Of a stretch of DNA of 64,000 nucleotides, positions 1-9,218 are shown piece by piece. Positions within the stretch are counted from its first letter, which is position 1, and each line of letters starts with the position of its first letter. Below the pieces are notes generated by a model, which was not told the origin of the DNA, searched no databases, and saw only the letters and a list, made by a program, of their open reading frames with translations. Origin of the DNA: Helicobacter canis (GTDB lineage Bacteria > Campylobacterota > Campylobacteria > Campylobacterales > Helicobacteraceae); assembly GCF_008693005.1 (NCBI RefSeq), contig NZ_VXKE01000001.1, forward strand, positions 124,001 to 188,000, read 5' to 3'. The translations under genes and the position numbers were made by a program.

Positions 1-207
1 TTTTCCTTCTCCACCCCACCACCGCCGCGCAGAAGCAGTGCTAAGGCGAGTAAAAAGCCTAGTAAGACCATCTATATCCTAGAAAATGGCGCGCCAAGCC
101 CCATAGAAGTAGAAGTGGGGATCAATGATGGTATAAATGCCCAAATCCTTAGCCCAAAGCTTGCGCCAAATACCCAAATCATCACACAAGCAAGCCAAAA
201 ACAATGA
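1..207 (+). CDS. MacA-like membrane fusion protein, C-terminal end only
   Basis: The window opens inside an open frame that reads 68 codons to a TGA at 205-207. The fragment has a basic, proline/serine-rich stretch and then a beta-rich segment (IYILENGAPSPIEVEVG, then INDG) typical of the C-terminal membrane-proximal domain of MacA/AcrA-type periplasmic adaptors. Such adaptors link an inner-membrane MacB transporter to a TolC-like channel. The stop overlaps the start of the ABC ATPase gene by 4 nt (ATGA), so the two are translationally coupled. The identity depends on the fragment plus this neighbour; the 5' part lies outside the window. Confidence 0.7.
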   Translation, partial: FSFSTPPPPRRSSAKASKKPSKTIYILENGAPSPIEVEVGINDGINAQILSPKLAPNTQIITQASQKQ

Positions 208-896
208 GCTTTATCCTCCTAGAAAATGCGCATAAAACTTACAAAGCAGGCTATCAAGCTATGCGCGGGGTCAATCTAGCCATAGAGCAAGGAGAGTTTG
301 TCGCGCTTATGGGTCCTTCTGGCTCTGGGAAATCCACCACCGCAAATATCCTTGGCTGCTTGGATTCTCTAACAAGCGGTCGCTATCTCTTTAATGGTGT
401 AGATGTAACTAGCCTTTCACGCAAGCAGCGCGCTTTGCTACGGCGGTTTTACATAGGCTTTATTTTTCAAGGTTTCAATCTACTCTCGCGCACTTCTGCA
501 CTAGAGAATGTCGAGCTGCCACTTTTATATCGAGGGATACACAAGCACCAAAGAGAGCGAAAGGCTTTGCAAGCCTTAGAAATGGTGGGACTAAAGGAGT
601 GGGCAAATCATCTAAGCAATGAGCTAAGCGGCGGACAGCAGCAGCGTGTAGCAATCGCTCGGGCAATCGCCCAAGAGCCAATGTTTCTAATCGCTGATGA
701 GCCCACGGGCAATTTAGATTCTAAGCGCAGCGTGGAGATTATGCAGCTCCTTAGCGAGCTTAATCAAAATCTAGGCATCACAATCCTTATGGTAACGCAC
801 GAGCACGATATGGCGCAATATGCATCAAGGGAGCTACACTTCCTTGATGGGCAAATCCAGCACGATTTGACACAAACGCCCAAAATGCCTAGCTAA
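204..896 (+). CDS. MacB/LolD-type ABC transporter ATP-binding protein
   Basis: This 230-residue cytoplasmic ATPase powers a MacB-like exporter. Visible motifs are Walker [10 protein letters not shown] at residues 37-45, the signature LSGGQQQR, Walker B LIADEPTG directly after it, and the H-loop (VTHEH) near residue 198. Length and the signature variant match the MacB/LolD/FtsE class, not importers. In E. coli MacB the ATPase and permease are fused; here the permease is the separate next gene, 10 nt downstream. Together with the upstream adaptor fragment this is a tripartite efflux or secretion system. The substrate (drug, peptide or lipoprotein) cannot be told from sequence. Confidence 0.93.
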   Translation: MSFILLENAHKTYKAGYQAMRGVNLAIEQGEFVALMGPSGSGKSTTANILGCLDSLTSGRYLFNGVDVTSLSRKQRALLRRFYIGFIFQGFNLLSRTSALENVELPLLYRGIHKHQRERKALQALEMVGLKEWANHLSNELSGGQQQRVAIARAIAQEPMFLIADEPTGNLDSKRSVEIMQLLSELNQNLGITILMVTHEHDMAQYASRELHFLDGQIQHDLTQTPKMPS

Positions 897-906
897 TGGA
901 TAAGCA

Positions 907-2121
907 ATGTTTCTAAATGCTCTATTTCTAGCTTTTAAGCAAATCCGCCGCAATCTCTTGCGCGCATTTTTGACAATGCTAGGGGTTATCATCGGTGTCA
1001 TAAGCGTAGTTGTGATGATAGCCATAGGCAATGGCGTGAAGCAAAATATCCAAACCCAAATCAAAAACCTAGGGAGCAATATCATTATGCTAAACCCTGC
1101 GCGCGGATTTGGGAGCGGGGGTGGGAGTTTAAGGCGCAATTTTAGCAGCGCAGAAGTGGCAACATTAAAGCACAATCTAGCCTTCGCGCGCGCGGTAGCA
1201 CCTGTGGTATATAGCGAAACGCTTGTGCGCTATGGTGGGAAAAATGCCCAAGTGCAAATTAGCGGAGTTGATGAAGACTACCTGCTAGCTAGTGCGTGGG
1301 AGCTAGAATCTGGGCGCGCCATAGAAGCTAGAGAGTATGACACAGGTGCGCGCGTATGTCTAGTGGGACAAAGTGTGGTAAAAGAGCTCTTCAACCAAGA
1401 AAACCCCCTTGGAGCTAGAGTGCGTGTCCGCGATAGTATGTGCGAGATTGTGGGCGTACTAGAATCTAAAGGGCAAGGCTTCCGCGGCAATGACCAAGAT
1501 AATATTATCCTTATGCCCTTAAAGACATTTTCAAACTTTGTCTTTGGGACTAATAGCCCCTTTTTCATCTCACAGGTGCTAATCTCACTTGATGATGGGG
1601 TGGATAATGTAAGCTCTGTGGCAAAGCTACGGCAGATAATGCTCCAAATCCGCCCGCCACAAGAGGGGCAAAGAGAGCTATTTGAAATCTGGGATACAAA
1701 AGAAATGGCAAAGGCTATGGAGGAGACGACAAAGACGATGACGCTATTTCTAGGAGCGATTGCAAGTGTGAGTCTCTTTGTAGGGGGGATTGGGATTATG
1801 AACATTATGCTTGTCTCTGTAACGGAGCGCACAAGAGAGATAGGCACTAGGCTTGCCATCGGTGCGCTGGAGAGCGAAGTGCTTATGCAGTTTCTTGTAG
1901 AATCTGTGGTGATTAGCTCGCTTGGCGGGTGCATTGGGATTGTGCTTGGATTTTTTGGGGCATTGATCGCTAGCTATGTGCTGGTGCTACCATTTGTGTT
2001 TGATATAGGCGTGGCTTTTATGGCGTTTTGCATTTCTGTGCTTATTGGCATAATCTTTGGCTATCTACCTGCCAAAAAGGCATCAATGCAAGATCCTATC
2101 AATGCCCTGCGCTATGAGTAG
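907..2121 (+). CDS. MacB-type ABC transporter permease (MacB_PCD + FtsX)
   Basis: A 404-residue inner-membrane protein with the MacB layout: one N-terminal membrane helix (about residues 20-45), a large periplasmic core domain, then three helices at about 275-300, 325-355 and 365-390 forming an FtsX domain. The family sequence SVTERTREIGTRLAIGA lies just after the second helix. The protein ends ALRYE, as many MacB proteins end in 'AL(R/K)YE'. A GGATAA Shine-Dalgarno-like sequence precedes the ATG. It is the permease partner of the ATPase 10 nt upstream and the last gene of the unit; a 26-bp palindrome follows. Confidence 0.93.
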   Translation: MFLNALFLAFKQIRRNLLRAFLTMLGVIIGVISVVVMIAIGNGVKQNIQTQIKNLGSNIIMLNPARGFGSGGGSLRRNFSSAEVATLKHNLAFARAVAPVVYSETLVRYGGKNAQVQISGVDEDYLLASAWELESGRAIEAREYDTGARVCLVGQSVVKELFNQENPLGARVRVRDSMCEIVGVLESKGQGFRGNDQDNIILMPLKTFSNFVFGTNSPFFISQVLISLDDGVDNVSSVAKLRQIMLQIRPPQEGQRELFEIWDTKEMAKAMEETTKTMTLFLGAIASVSLFVGGIGIMNIMLVSVTERTREIGTRLAIGALESEVLMQFLVESVVISSLGGCIGIVLGFFGALIASYVLVLPFVFDIGVAFMAFCISVLIGIIFGYLPAKKASMQDPINALRYE

Positions 2122-2133
2122 CACAAGAGCAAA

Positions 2134-2159
2134 CAAGCTAGAATCTAGATTCTAGCTTG
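2134..2159. terminator. 26-bp perfect palindrome between convergent macB-like and kefB-like genes
   Basis: Positions 2134-2146 are the exact reverse complement of 2147-2159. The palindrome is a head-to-head pair of the frequent TAGAATC motif, 12 nt past the permease stop and 5 nt before the end of the convergent antiporter gene. A bidirectional terminator is the simplest reading, although there is no strong U-run on the plus strand. Confidence 0.6.
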
Positions 2160-2164
2160 AGAGC

Positions 2165-3838
2165 TTAAAACTCAACTGCCTTTTGCACAAGGAGTTTGGC
2201 GATCTCTGTGCGTGAGTTGAAATTGATCACATCAATAGCATCTAGGCTTGCTTGCACCTCCCTAGAATCCACTTTAGCGATGATTGGGATATGTGGGTCA
2301 AAATCCAGCACTTCATCACAAATATCCTTAATCGTTTCTGCATCATCGATGGCTAGGATCATACATTGGGCTTCTTTAGGTTTAAGCAGTTTAAGAAACT
2401 CCACTTGCTTGATATTGCCATACACTACGCGATCTTTAATCTTGAGCCCTAGCTCCACGCGCTCGCCATCAGAATCCACTGCGACATAGGTTTTCCCCGC
2501 CTGCTTTAATAGATCTACCACTTCTATGCCAAACTCACCATAGCCCACGACGATAATATGCCCACTTTGCAAGTCGCTTGGGATTTTTGTCAGCTCATCG
2601 CTTGGATGGGATTGGCGGATCTTTTGCTTCAGCACAAAGGCGCAAATTGGATCTAAATATTTCAAAATAAATGGCGTAGCAATCATTGAGAAAGTAACCA
2701 TAAGCACAAAAAATTGGTAAATATCCCCATCGCCAAAGCTAATAATCCCAGCATCCTCCAACGCGCCAAATAGCCCACCACTCACACGCTCGGCAAAGAT
2801 ATTTTCCCTATTTGCCATTAAGAAAATAGCGAAGGAAAACTCCCCGATTTGGCAGAGTGAGAGAGCGGTTTTAAGCGCGCTAGTATAGCTACGAAACCAC
2901 CGCAAAATCCAATACACAACCGCCGTCTTAAACACCATAACAAGAGCTAGTGCCAACATCAGCGCGAAAAACTCTTGGAACAAAAACCCCACATCAATTT
3001 GCATCCCAACGGTAACAAAAAACAACCCTAAGAAAATATCTTTAAAATGCGAGAGATCCGACTGCACTTGATAGCGGAATCTAGTCTTAGAAATACTCAT
3101 ACCAGCGATAAATGCGCCAAGCGACATTGAAAAGCCAAAGGCGTGAGCTAGAAGCGCAGAGCCAAGCACCAAAAACAGCACGCTTACCATAAATAGCTCA
3201 TTAGTCCCAGCACGGGCTGCGCGTGAGAGCATACGCACCGCTAGCCACCGCCCGGGGATTAGCAAAAGTGCTAGCACCAGCACACCAGATATAAAGGTCT
3301 TAATGAGCATATCCCCAAGTGATGCTTGAGAGTCTGTCATTATCGCCAAAATTAGCAAGATGGGGATTACTGCAATATCTTGCATAATCAAAATCCCCAC
3401 AGCATTTTTACCAAATGATGTATCAAGCTGCTTGTTTGCCTCATAGTGGCTAAGCACAATTGTCGTTGAAGAAAGCGAAAACCCCATACTCACCACAAGC
3501 GAGAAGACAAATGAGAATCCAAGAACATAGTAATTGACAATCAAAAATGCGCAAGTGGTAATGCACACCTGCAAGATCCCAAATGTCAGCACTTCTTGGC
3601 GCATAGACTTTAAGCGATCAAAGCTAAACTCCAGCCCTATCATAAACATCAAAAAAACAATCCCAAACTCCGCCACATCTGTGAGGATCTCATTCCCACG
3701 AATGTCAAACAAATACACAATAAGCACACCGGTAACGATATAGCCAATGATTGCCGGAATGTCAAAGTATTTGAGCGCGAGATTTAGCGCGATTGAAAGC
3801 CCAAGACCAGCCACAATAATAAGTGAAATAAACTCCAT
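2165..3838 (-). CDS. kefB: KefB/CPA2-type cation:proton antiporter with RCK (TrkA-N) domain
   Basis: An integral membrane monovalent cation/proton antiporter. About 12 hydrophobic segments form the Na_H_Exchanger domain, followed by a cytosolic nucleotide-binding TrkA-N/RCK domain with the Rossmann glycine motif GYGEFG and an acidic end of strand 2 (AVDSDGE). The frame is open to 3910 (ATG), with another ATG at 3877. I favour the ATG at 3838 because the exchanger domain starts there (MEFISLIIVAGLGLSIA), and earlier starts would give an implausibly long first hydrophobic run. None of the three has a good Shine-Dalgarno sequence. Potassium or sodium efflux is inferred from the family. It stands alone, convergent with the MacB-like genes. 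Confidence 0.87.
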   Translation of the reverse strand: MEFISLIIVAGLGLSIALNLALKYFDIPAIIGYIVTGVLIVYLFDIRGNEILTDVAEFGIVFLMFMIGLEFSFDRLKSMRQEVLTFGILQVCITTCAFLIVNYYVLGFSFVFSLVVSMGFSLSSTTIVLSHYEANKQLDTSFGKNAVGILIMQDIAVIPILLILAIMTDSQASLGDMLIKTFISGVLVLALLLIPGRWLAVRMLSRAARAGTNELFMVSVLFLVLGSALLAHAFGFSMSLGAFIAGMSISKTRFRYQVQSDLSHFKDIFLGLFFVTVGMQIDVGFLFQEFFALMLALALVMVFKTAVVYWILRWFRSYTSALKTALSLCQIGEFSFAIFLMANRENIFAERVSGGLFGALEDAGIISFGDGDIYQFFVLMVTFSMIATPFILKYLDPICAFVLKQKIRQSHPSDELTKIPSDLQSGHIIVVGYGEFGIEVVDLLKQAGKTYVAVDSDGERVELGLKIKDRVVYGNIKQVEFLKLLKPKEAQCMILAIDDAETIKDICDEVLDFDPHIPIIAKVDSREVQASLDAIDVINFNSRTEIAKLLVQKAVEF

Positions 3839-3986
3839 AAGAACAAACCAAATAATAAAATAGTAAAGGTAAAGCATACATTTACTTAGCTTAGATTCTA
3901 ATTTGATCATTACGAGCTAGAGTGAGAGATTGTGTGTTTTACCCAAAATCTTTGGCGCATTAACCACAAACCAAATAAATTTTAGA

Positions 3987-3992
3987 TAGAAT
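3987..3992 (+). promoter_or_regulatory. -10 box TAGAAT for HDOD gene
   Basis: TAGAAT preceded by TTTAGA, about 70 nt ahead of the ATG at 4063. No -35 element is obvious. This placement is inferred. Confidence 0.35.
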
Positions 3993-4062
3993 GGACGCCC
4001 ACTAAGACTAATAGCTTTGAAGCCCTTACAGAATCCGCAAGGCTTGAAGCAAAGGATTTTCA

Positions 4063-4914
4063 ATGAATGATATGCTTTTAACACTTGTTGAGCAAAATCT
4101 CCCCCCACTACCAGATACGGTGATAAAACTACGCGACTATATCGATGAAAAAGGCTCAAAAATAGAGATCAAAGGCGTAGTCGATATTATTTCAAAAGAC
4201 CCGCTTGCCACAGCCAATCTCCTAAAAACCGCTAACTCCGCATACTATGGATTCTCCCAAGAGATTTCTACGATCAATCAAGTTATAGCACTGCTTGGGA
4301 TTGAAAATGTCAAAAATATTGTAATGGCAGATTCTCTGCGCTCTAGGATCAAGATCAATGTCAGCCCCTATGGGCTTGATACAAATCTTTTCATTGGCAA
4401 CTGCGCTAAAGAAGTAGATTTCATCTCAAATTGGCTTAATGAAGAAGACCGCAAGCTCTCTCAAACCCTTATCCCGTGTGCTATGCTCTTGCGCCTTGGT
4501 ATGATCCTTTTCTCCAGCGTGCTTATCAAATCCAAAAAAGATGAAGAGTTTCTCAAAGCACTTCAAGCAAGCGATTTTCAAAATATCGCGCTCATAGAGC
4601 AAGAATTTTTCGGCGTGGATCATATCTCTTTCTTAGCCTATTGCTTTGATTTATGGAAGTTTGATGAAATCCTTACCCAAACGGTTGTCTATGCGATCAA
4701 CCCCCACTCCGCACCACCAAGCATTAAGAAAAAGGCTTATGCACTAGCGATCACTAATCGTATCTTTGAGCCTTATGAGGGTGGGAATGACTACAACACC
4801 AACGAAGCCTTAGCACTTGTCAAAGAAGCCGCCCAGCAAGATGTCGTTTTTGATGAAAAAAATCTTATCAAGCATATTTCTAACTTCTCCCACAATCTCC
4901 CGACTAATAACTAG
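4063..4914 (+). CDS. HDOD-domain signalling protein
   Basis: A 283-residue soluble protein. It opens with PPLPDTVIKLRDYIDEKGS and continues with DIISKDPLATANLLKTANSA and INQVIALLGIENVKNIV, the characteristic HDOD helices. HDOD proteins are HD-like domains without the catalytic metal site and act as scaffolds in regulation. Campylobacterota carry small stand-alone versions. AAGG lies about 9 nt before the ATG. The next gene begins inside its last 62 nt, which suggests coupled expression. I cannot assign a pathway. Confidence 0.85.
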   Translation: MNDMLLTLVEQNLPPLPDTVIKLRDYIDEKGSKIEIKGVVDIISKDPLATANLLKTANSAYYGFSQEISTINQVIALLGIENVKNIVMADSLRSRIKINVSPYGLDTNLFIGNCAKEVDFISNWLNEEDRKLSQTLIPCAMLLRLGMILFSSVLIKSKKDEEFLKALQASDFQNIALIEQEFFGVDHISFLAYCFDLWKFDEILTQTVVYAINPHSAPPSIKKKAYALAITNRIFEPYEGGNDYNTNEALALVKEAAQQDVVFDEKNLIKHISNFSHNLPTNN

Positions 4915-5842
4915 CTTTACAAAGCTTGTAGCTCTGGCGTGTGTCTGTGCAGCTCACGCCAATCCTATTGGCAAAAAGCTTGATATTGATATAGAGCGAG
5001 AAGGCTGGCTCATAGATTTATCCCGTGCATCAATCAACTTCTCTTCTACCAAAATCACCAATCAAGATGACTATGCTCAATTTGCCAACAGCCGCCTTAG
5101 TGGCGACTCTCAGCTAATAATGCAGTTTTATGGCTATATGCTTGCAGATTATTATTCTAAACGATTTGTGTTTTTCAACTCCTTGCTTGCAGAATATGGT
5201 GAGACGATGGTGTTTCTCTCGCCACAAAAACACTTAAGAAATAAAACACTTGATAGGATCTTGTTCTCCACCGGATATACACAGAGAATTTGGAAGCTAG
5301 AGAGAATCGGTGGGGGCGAGATTGGTCCTTATGCGCAGCTAAGTCTGCAAAGTGAATTTACCCCTTCACTAAATCTCCCCTACCGCAAGAAGTTTTTCCG
5401 CTTTGCTGCTGGGGTCAGGCTCTTTGATGGCAAATATGTCGAAAACCTAAAGCTCAATTTCTTTGGCGAAGAAGATTTCAGCGATATTCATAATCTCATA
5501 GAATCTATGGGCGTGGAGACAGGGCTAGCACTTAAGCGCACTTTGCGCGAGGGCGTGCAGTTTAGCTCACTTCTCAACTACCGCCACTATATTATCAACA
5601 ACTACCCAGACTTGCGCAACCCAGAGCACGAGCTAGAGTGCAATCTCCGCCTTGACACAACGCTATGGAGCAGCTTTAGTATCTCGCCATTTATCAGCTT
5701 CTATCTACTCAAAGGTCGCTATATCGACAAGCCAGCGAGCAATCTCTTCATCGGGGTATCGCTAGGCTATGGCAAAATCCTAAAGGACAATAAAATCAAG
5801 CCCCAAGAAGAGCTAGACACATCACACAAGCCCCTTCTCTAG
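4853..5842 (+). CDS. Exported protein of unknown function, overlapping the HDOD gene
   Basis: About 329 residues from the chosen start. An N-terminal signal-like segment ends in LVALACVCAAHA, then NPIGKKLDIDIEREGW. The rest has alternating hydrophobic/polar stretches with aromatic residues, consistent with a periplasmic or outer-membrane beta-rich protein, but I recognise no family. The frame is open from a TTG at 4817; ATGs at 4841 and 4853 are more credible, and 4853 gives an n-region beginning MKK. The start lies within the HDOD gene in another frame (62-nt overlap) and no good Shine-Dalgarno sequence is seen. Reinitiation after the upstream gene is likely. Confidence 0.75.
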   Translation: MKKILSSIFLTSPTISRLITSFTKLVALACVCAAHANPIGKKLDIDIEREGWLIDLSRASINFSSTKITNQDDYAQFANSRLSGDSQLIMQFYGYMLADYYSKRFVFFNSLLAEYGETMVFLSPQKHLRNKTLDRILFSTGYTQRIWKLERIGGGEIGPYAQLSLQSEFTPSLNLPYRKKFFRFAAGVRLFDGKYVENLKLNFFGEEDFSDIHNLIESMGVETGLALKRTLREGVQFSSLLNYRHYIINNYPDLRNPEHELECNLRLDTTLWSSFSISPFISFYLLKGRYIDKPASNLFIGVSLGYGKILKDNKIKPQEELDTSHKPLL

Positions 5843-5882
5843 CCTTTTACCAAAGCACGGAGCTTCTAGTCTGCAAACTTAC

Positions 5883-6968
5883 TTATAGTCTTTTAGCAAT
5901 GGCGCGGAAGCAGAGATTAAGCAAGAGGATAAAGGCAAATAGCACCACCCCACAAGCGATGAGCACATCGCGGTGCAAGCCCTCTGCATACCCTAGCTCC
6001 ATAACGATATTTGTCGTTAGCGTGCGCACACCATCGGTTATGGATTCTGGGATTAGGGGCTGATTCCCCGCGACAATGATAACAGCCATAGCCTCGCCAA
6101 TCGCGCGCCCCATACCTAGCACAATGCTCGCTAGAATCCCGCTTCTAGCCGCCTTAATCACGACAAAAAACACCGCCCTCTCTTTGCTCGCTCCTAGTGC
6201 TATGGCACCTTCATAGTAGGACTTTGGCACTGCTTCTATGCTTGTTTTAGAGATGAGAATGATTGTGGGCAAAATCATAATCGCTAGCAAAATGCTAGCA
6301 GTTAGCAAGCCTTTCCCGCCATTATCAGCAAAAAAATCCACAAACTCCACCAGCACAATAAGCCCAAAAAATCCATACACAATCGAGGGTATCCCAGCAA
6401 GCAGCTCCACGCAAGGGGTTAGAATCTTTAGCACAGATTTTTTGCAAAAATAAGCTAGATATATCGCACTTAGCACACCAATTAGCGCGCCAAACACCAC
6501 AGATAGCACACTCACAAGCAAGCTTCCAATAATCATAGGGAAGATTCCAAAAACTTCACTTGTAGGCATCCACCTATCACCTAGCAAAAAGTCCCAAACT
6601 CCCACTTCCATAATCGTAGGCACCGCCTTGCCAAAGAGAAAGAAGCAAATCGCCAGCACCGCCACCACGCACAAAAGCGCGCAAAAGGCAAAGAGCATAC
6701 TCATCACAAACTCTAGGCACGCCACGCGCGCTTCGTGTTTATATGGAATCTCTAGCAAAGTTGTAATCGCGTTAAAAGCCCCCACGCGCACCTTGTGCGC
6801 AATACGCTTGAGTATGGGGGTAGATTCTACCTTATGTGCATTTTCAGTAGGCTCTAGCGGCTCATCAAGCAAAGTAGCGCGCATACGCTTAATAATGCGC
6901 TTATAGTTTCTTTGCGCTAGGTGGAATTGGACTTGGACTCTTCGTGCTTGGGTTTTAGGCTTGGGCAT
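5883..6968 (-). CDS. pstC: Phosphate ABC transporter permease PstC
   Basis: A 361-residue inner-membrane permease of the PstSCAB phosphate importer. Family features are WDFLLGDRW followed by a FG-x-x-P segment, the permease EAA loop (SYYEGAIALGASKERAV) and GRAIGEAMAVIIVAGN, typical of PstC rather than PstA. About 90 residues of basic, polar N-terminus precede the first helix, longer than usual. The frame stays open to a TTG at 6995, but that codon lies in the -10 box. The ATG at 6968, with AAAGG 7 nt upstream, is the credible start. pstS, pstA and pstB are not adjacent: the flanking genes are unrelated and convergent or distant. Confidence 0.88.
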   Translation of the reverse strand: MPKPKTQARRVQVQFHLAQRNYKRIIKRMRATLLDEPLEPTENAHKVESTPILKRIAHKVRVGAFNAITTLLEIPYKHEARVACLEFVMSMLFAFCALLCVVAVLAICFFLFGKAVPTIMEVGVWDFLLGDRWMPTSEVFGIFPMIIGSLLVSVLSVVFGALIGVLSAIYLAYFCKKSVLKILTPCVELLAGIPSIVYGFFGLIVLVEFVDFFADNGGKGLLTASILLAIMILPTIILISKTSIEAVPKSYYEGAIALGASKERAVFFVVIKAARSGILASIVLGMGRAIGEAMAVIIVAGNQPLIPESITDGVRTLTTNIVMELGYAEGLHRDVLIACGVVLFAFILLLNLCFRAIAKRL

Positions 6969-6994
6969 AAGGTGCCTTTGTGTAGGTTTAGGCA

Positions 6995-7000
6995 ATTATA
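6995..7000 (-). promoter_or_regulatory. -10 box TATAAT for pstC
   Basis: TATAAT read on the minus strand, about 27 nt before the pstC ATG at 6968. It overlaps the alternative TTG start and so argues against it. Confidence 0.55.
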
Positions 7001-7242
7001 ATCCTACCTTGTAAAAACTCTAAGCCCTTTTGTAAAAACTCTGTAAAGCTAAGATTCTAGCCTTTGTATAAAGCTTGCGTAGCCATAGCCTTGGGTGGAT
7101 TCTAGGGGGGCTAAAATCTCTTAAAATACTTGCAAGGGCGTGTCTGCCTGCTTCTCTTGCTCCTTTGCCGCGCATACACAAGGCAGAAGCAAAAGTGCTA
7201 AAAGCACGCTCGATACATAGCCGCCACACCACAATCCTATCC

Positions 7243-8625
7243 TTAATGCTTCTCTAGTGATTGTAGCAACTCATCAGAGACAACTTCTAGTGCCTTGACA
7301 TTGTCGATAATAGCCTTAGAAGAATCTATTGTAATAGGCTCTGCAATGCGGACGATAGAATCCTTAGCGTGGTGCAAGATCTTATCTCGTATCATCTCAC
7401 ACTGGTGCTGCGGACAGTTTTTATACAGCCTATCTACCACACTCTCATCATCAATAAGCCTTGATATAGGCTGGGCGTTTTCCAAGTCTATTGGGGCTTG
7501 GGTGTTGAGAGAGTCATACACTCTAGTTTTAAAAGAAATGTGATCAAGCTTTGCCACAGATAGGATAAGCCCTTCTGAAAGCTGGGCAAAGATAGCATCA
7601 AGCGATGAGCTGTTTTCATCAACTTTGCTAAAGACTTCATTAAACTCTGTGATTTTAGATTCTGAATCTTGGGCGATTTGTGAGACTCTCTCGCTTCCAC
7701 TTTGGATCGTCTCCATTTCTTGCTGCATTGTTTGGATAGAGACAGAGATTTGGTTTGTAGCTTGCTGGGTTTTTTCAGCAAGCTTTCTTACCTCATCTGC
7801 TACGACTGCAAAGCCTCTGCCGTGCTCTCCTGCCCTGGCTGCTTCAATGGCGGCATTAAGGGCTAGGAGGTTTGTTTGATCAGCGATGTCTGAAATGATC
7901 CCAACCACATTGCCAATATCCTTTGACTTCTCAGCAAAGCTCTCCACAGAGCTATTGTTAGCTTCGATAAGCTCTAGGAGATTGTGGATAGATTCTGTTA
8001 GCATAGTGATGTCTTTCTTGCTTTCTTTAGAAGAATTGCTGATTTCTTGGATATTAGAATCTACCTTTTTCATATAGGAAATATCTTGGTTAAGCCCATT
8101 GGCGATTTCATTCAAATCTCTTGTTTGATGAGAGAGATTGAGATTCATTAGATTCTTACTTAGGGCGTTTTTCACACTTTCTTTGGCATTTTGCTCAATT
8201 TGCGTAAGAGCGTGGTTGATACCTTGGATATTTTGCGCAAATGTCCCATCAAGCCCGCCGCTAAGTGCGTGGCGGTAGTATTCTCCCTTTTGGGAGCACT
8301 CAATGGCTGTTTGCACCTCGCGTAAAAATGCTTCTAAGTGGTCGATGAGATCATTTAGATTCTCACAAATCTGTGCCATAACGCTTGCCCCTCTAATATG
8401 CACAATCCGCCCTTCAAACTTCCCATCTGCATACTGCTTGCTAACTTCCGCAAGTGATTTAAGCAAATATGCATCGTGGCGACTAAGAAAAAGGCGAAGT
8501 CCCACCCCTACACACACGAGCAAAAGCGCGATACACGCATACCAGATAGAATCCAGCGCGATACTTAGCCCCACCCCAAGCACACTTAGTGTGATAAAAA
8601 CAATATCTAGTATCTTTGCATTCAT
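7243..8625 (-). CDS. cetA: Methyl-accepting chemotaxis protein, CetA-like (energy taxis)
   Basis: A 460-residue chemoreceptor. Two hydrophobic segments lie within the first 50 residues with no periplasmic sensor domain between them, followed by a HAMP-like linker and the MCP signalling hairpin ([19 protein letters not shown], then [15 protein letters not shown]). After the hairpin comes a LDHISFK segment resembling the first helix of the CZB zinc-binding domain, but the HCxLGKW part is absent. Size and layout match Campylobacter CetA, which pairs with the PAS protein CetB. Here the PAS gene lies immediately upstream and the two overlap by one base (TAATG). The taxis role is inferred from this pairing. 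Confidence 0.87.
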   Translation of the reverse strand: MNAKILDIVFITLSVLGVGLSIALDSIWYACIALLLVCVGVGLRLFLSRHDAYLLKSLAEVSKQYADGKFEGRIVHIRGASVMAQICENLNDLIDHLEAFLREVQTAIECSQKGEYYRHALSGGLDGTFAQNIQGINHALTQIEQNAKESVKNALSKNLMNLNLSHQTRDLNEIANGLNQDISYMKKVDSNIQEISNSSKESKKDITMLTESIHNLLELIEANNSSVESFAEKSKDIGNVVGIISDIADQTNLLALNAAIEAARAGEHGRGFAVVADEVRKLAEKTQQATNQISVSIQTMQQEMETIQSGSERVSQIAQDSESKITEFNEVFSKVDENSSSLDAIFAQLSEGLILSVAKLDHISFKTRVYDSLNTQAPIDLENAQPISRLIDDESVVDRLYKNCPQHQCEMIRDKILHHAKDSIVRIAEPITIDSSKAIIDNVKALEVVSDELLQSLEKH

Positions 8626-9125
8626 TACGCACCCCTTTGTAGCTCAAAGATAAATTCATTGTAGCTTTTGCCAGCTTGCATCAAAGCACGCTCCAAAATC
8701 GCCGTGCTAGATTCTATCGAGCCATTTCTCTCAGCTTCCACCATAGCACTATAAAGCGGCGCAATCGCTTCAAGTGCCTGTGGATTAGGCTTCCTGCGCA
8801 CAGAGTAGTAGCCCACGATATTTTTGTCAATATCAATCGATGGCGTAACATTAGCAAACACCCAGTAGTGAGAGTTGTCTTTGGTGCGGTTTTTCACAAA
8901 GGCAAACACTTCCTTCCCCTGCTTGATATAGTCCCAAAGCAGCTTAAATACAGCTTTAGGCATATCTTTGTGGCGCACGATATTGTGAGGCTTGCCTAGC
9001 ACTTCACTCTCGCTAAAGCCGCTATATGTGTAGAAGTCGTGATTGCAGTAAGTGATGGCACTTTTTAGATTGGTTTTTGATGTGATTAGTGTGTCGTTGT
9101 GTAGCTCCATACCTAGGTCTATCAT
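8625..9125 (-). CDS. cetB: PAS-domain redox/energy sensor, CetB/Aer-like
   Basis: A 166-residue soluble PAS protein. It has the Aer/CetB signature: [20 protein letters not shown], then [20 protein letters not shown], then a strand near [11 protein letters not shown]. In Aer and CetB this domain binds FAD and reports respiratory redox state to an MCP partner. The ATG at 9125 has AAGGA 6 nt upstream. The frame extends to a TTG at 9176, but that lies upstream of the -10 box. The stop overlaps the downstream receptor start by one base, so the sensor and receptor are one transcription and translation unit. Confidence 0.87.
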   Translation of the reverse strand: MIDLGMELHNDTLITSKTNLKSAITYCNHDFYTYSGFSESEVLGKPHNIVRHKDMPKAVFKLLWDYIKQGKEVFAFVKNRTKDNSHYWVFANVTPSIDIDKNIVGYYSVRRKPNPQALEAIAPLYSAMVEAERNGSIESSTAILERALMQAGKSYNEFIFELQRGA

Positions 9126-9166
9126 TGATTTTCCTTGTCTAATGTTTGTAAAATTTAAGGTGCGCA

Positions 9167-9172
9167 ATTGTA
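9167..9172 (-). promoter_or_regulatory. -10 box TACAAT for cetBA-like operon
   Basis: TACAAT on the minus strand, about 42 nt ahead of the PAS gene ATG at 9125. No clear -35. Confidence 0.5.
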
Positions 9173-9218
9173 GCAAAAATACACAAATATTTGATGATAC
9201 AAATTATTACTATAAGGA

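Noticed and set aside
3917-4159. Minus-strand open frame of 80 codons
   Set aside because: It lies over the start of the HDOD gene, has no ribosome site and no recognisable composition.
7107-7112. Runs of six G (also near 22964 and 55774) as contingency tracts
   Set aside because: Too short to slip often, and the genes at 22964 and 55774 are intact.
7020-7257. Short open frames on both strands between pstC and the chemoreceptor gene
   Set aside because: No ribosome sites, basic low-complexity translations and overlap with each other; treated as non-coding spacer.
7243-7600. Functional CZB zinc-binding domain at the C-terminus of the chemoreceptor
   Set aside because: Only the LDHxxFK helix resembles CZB. 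The required HCxLGKW segment is missing, so zinc sensing as in TlpD is not supported.
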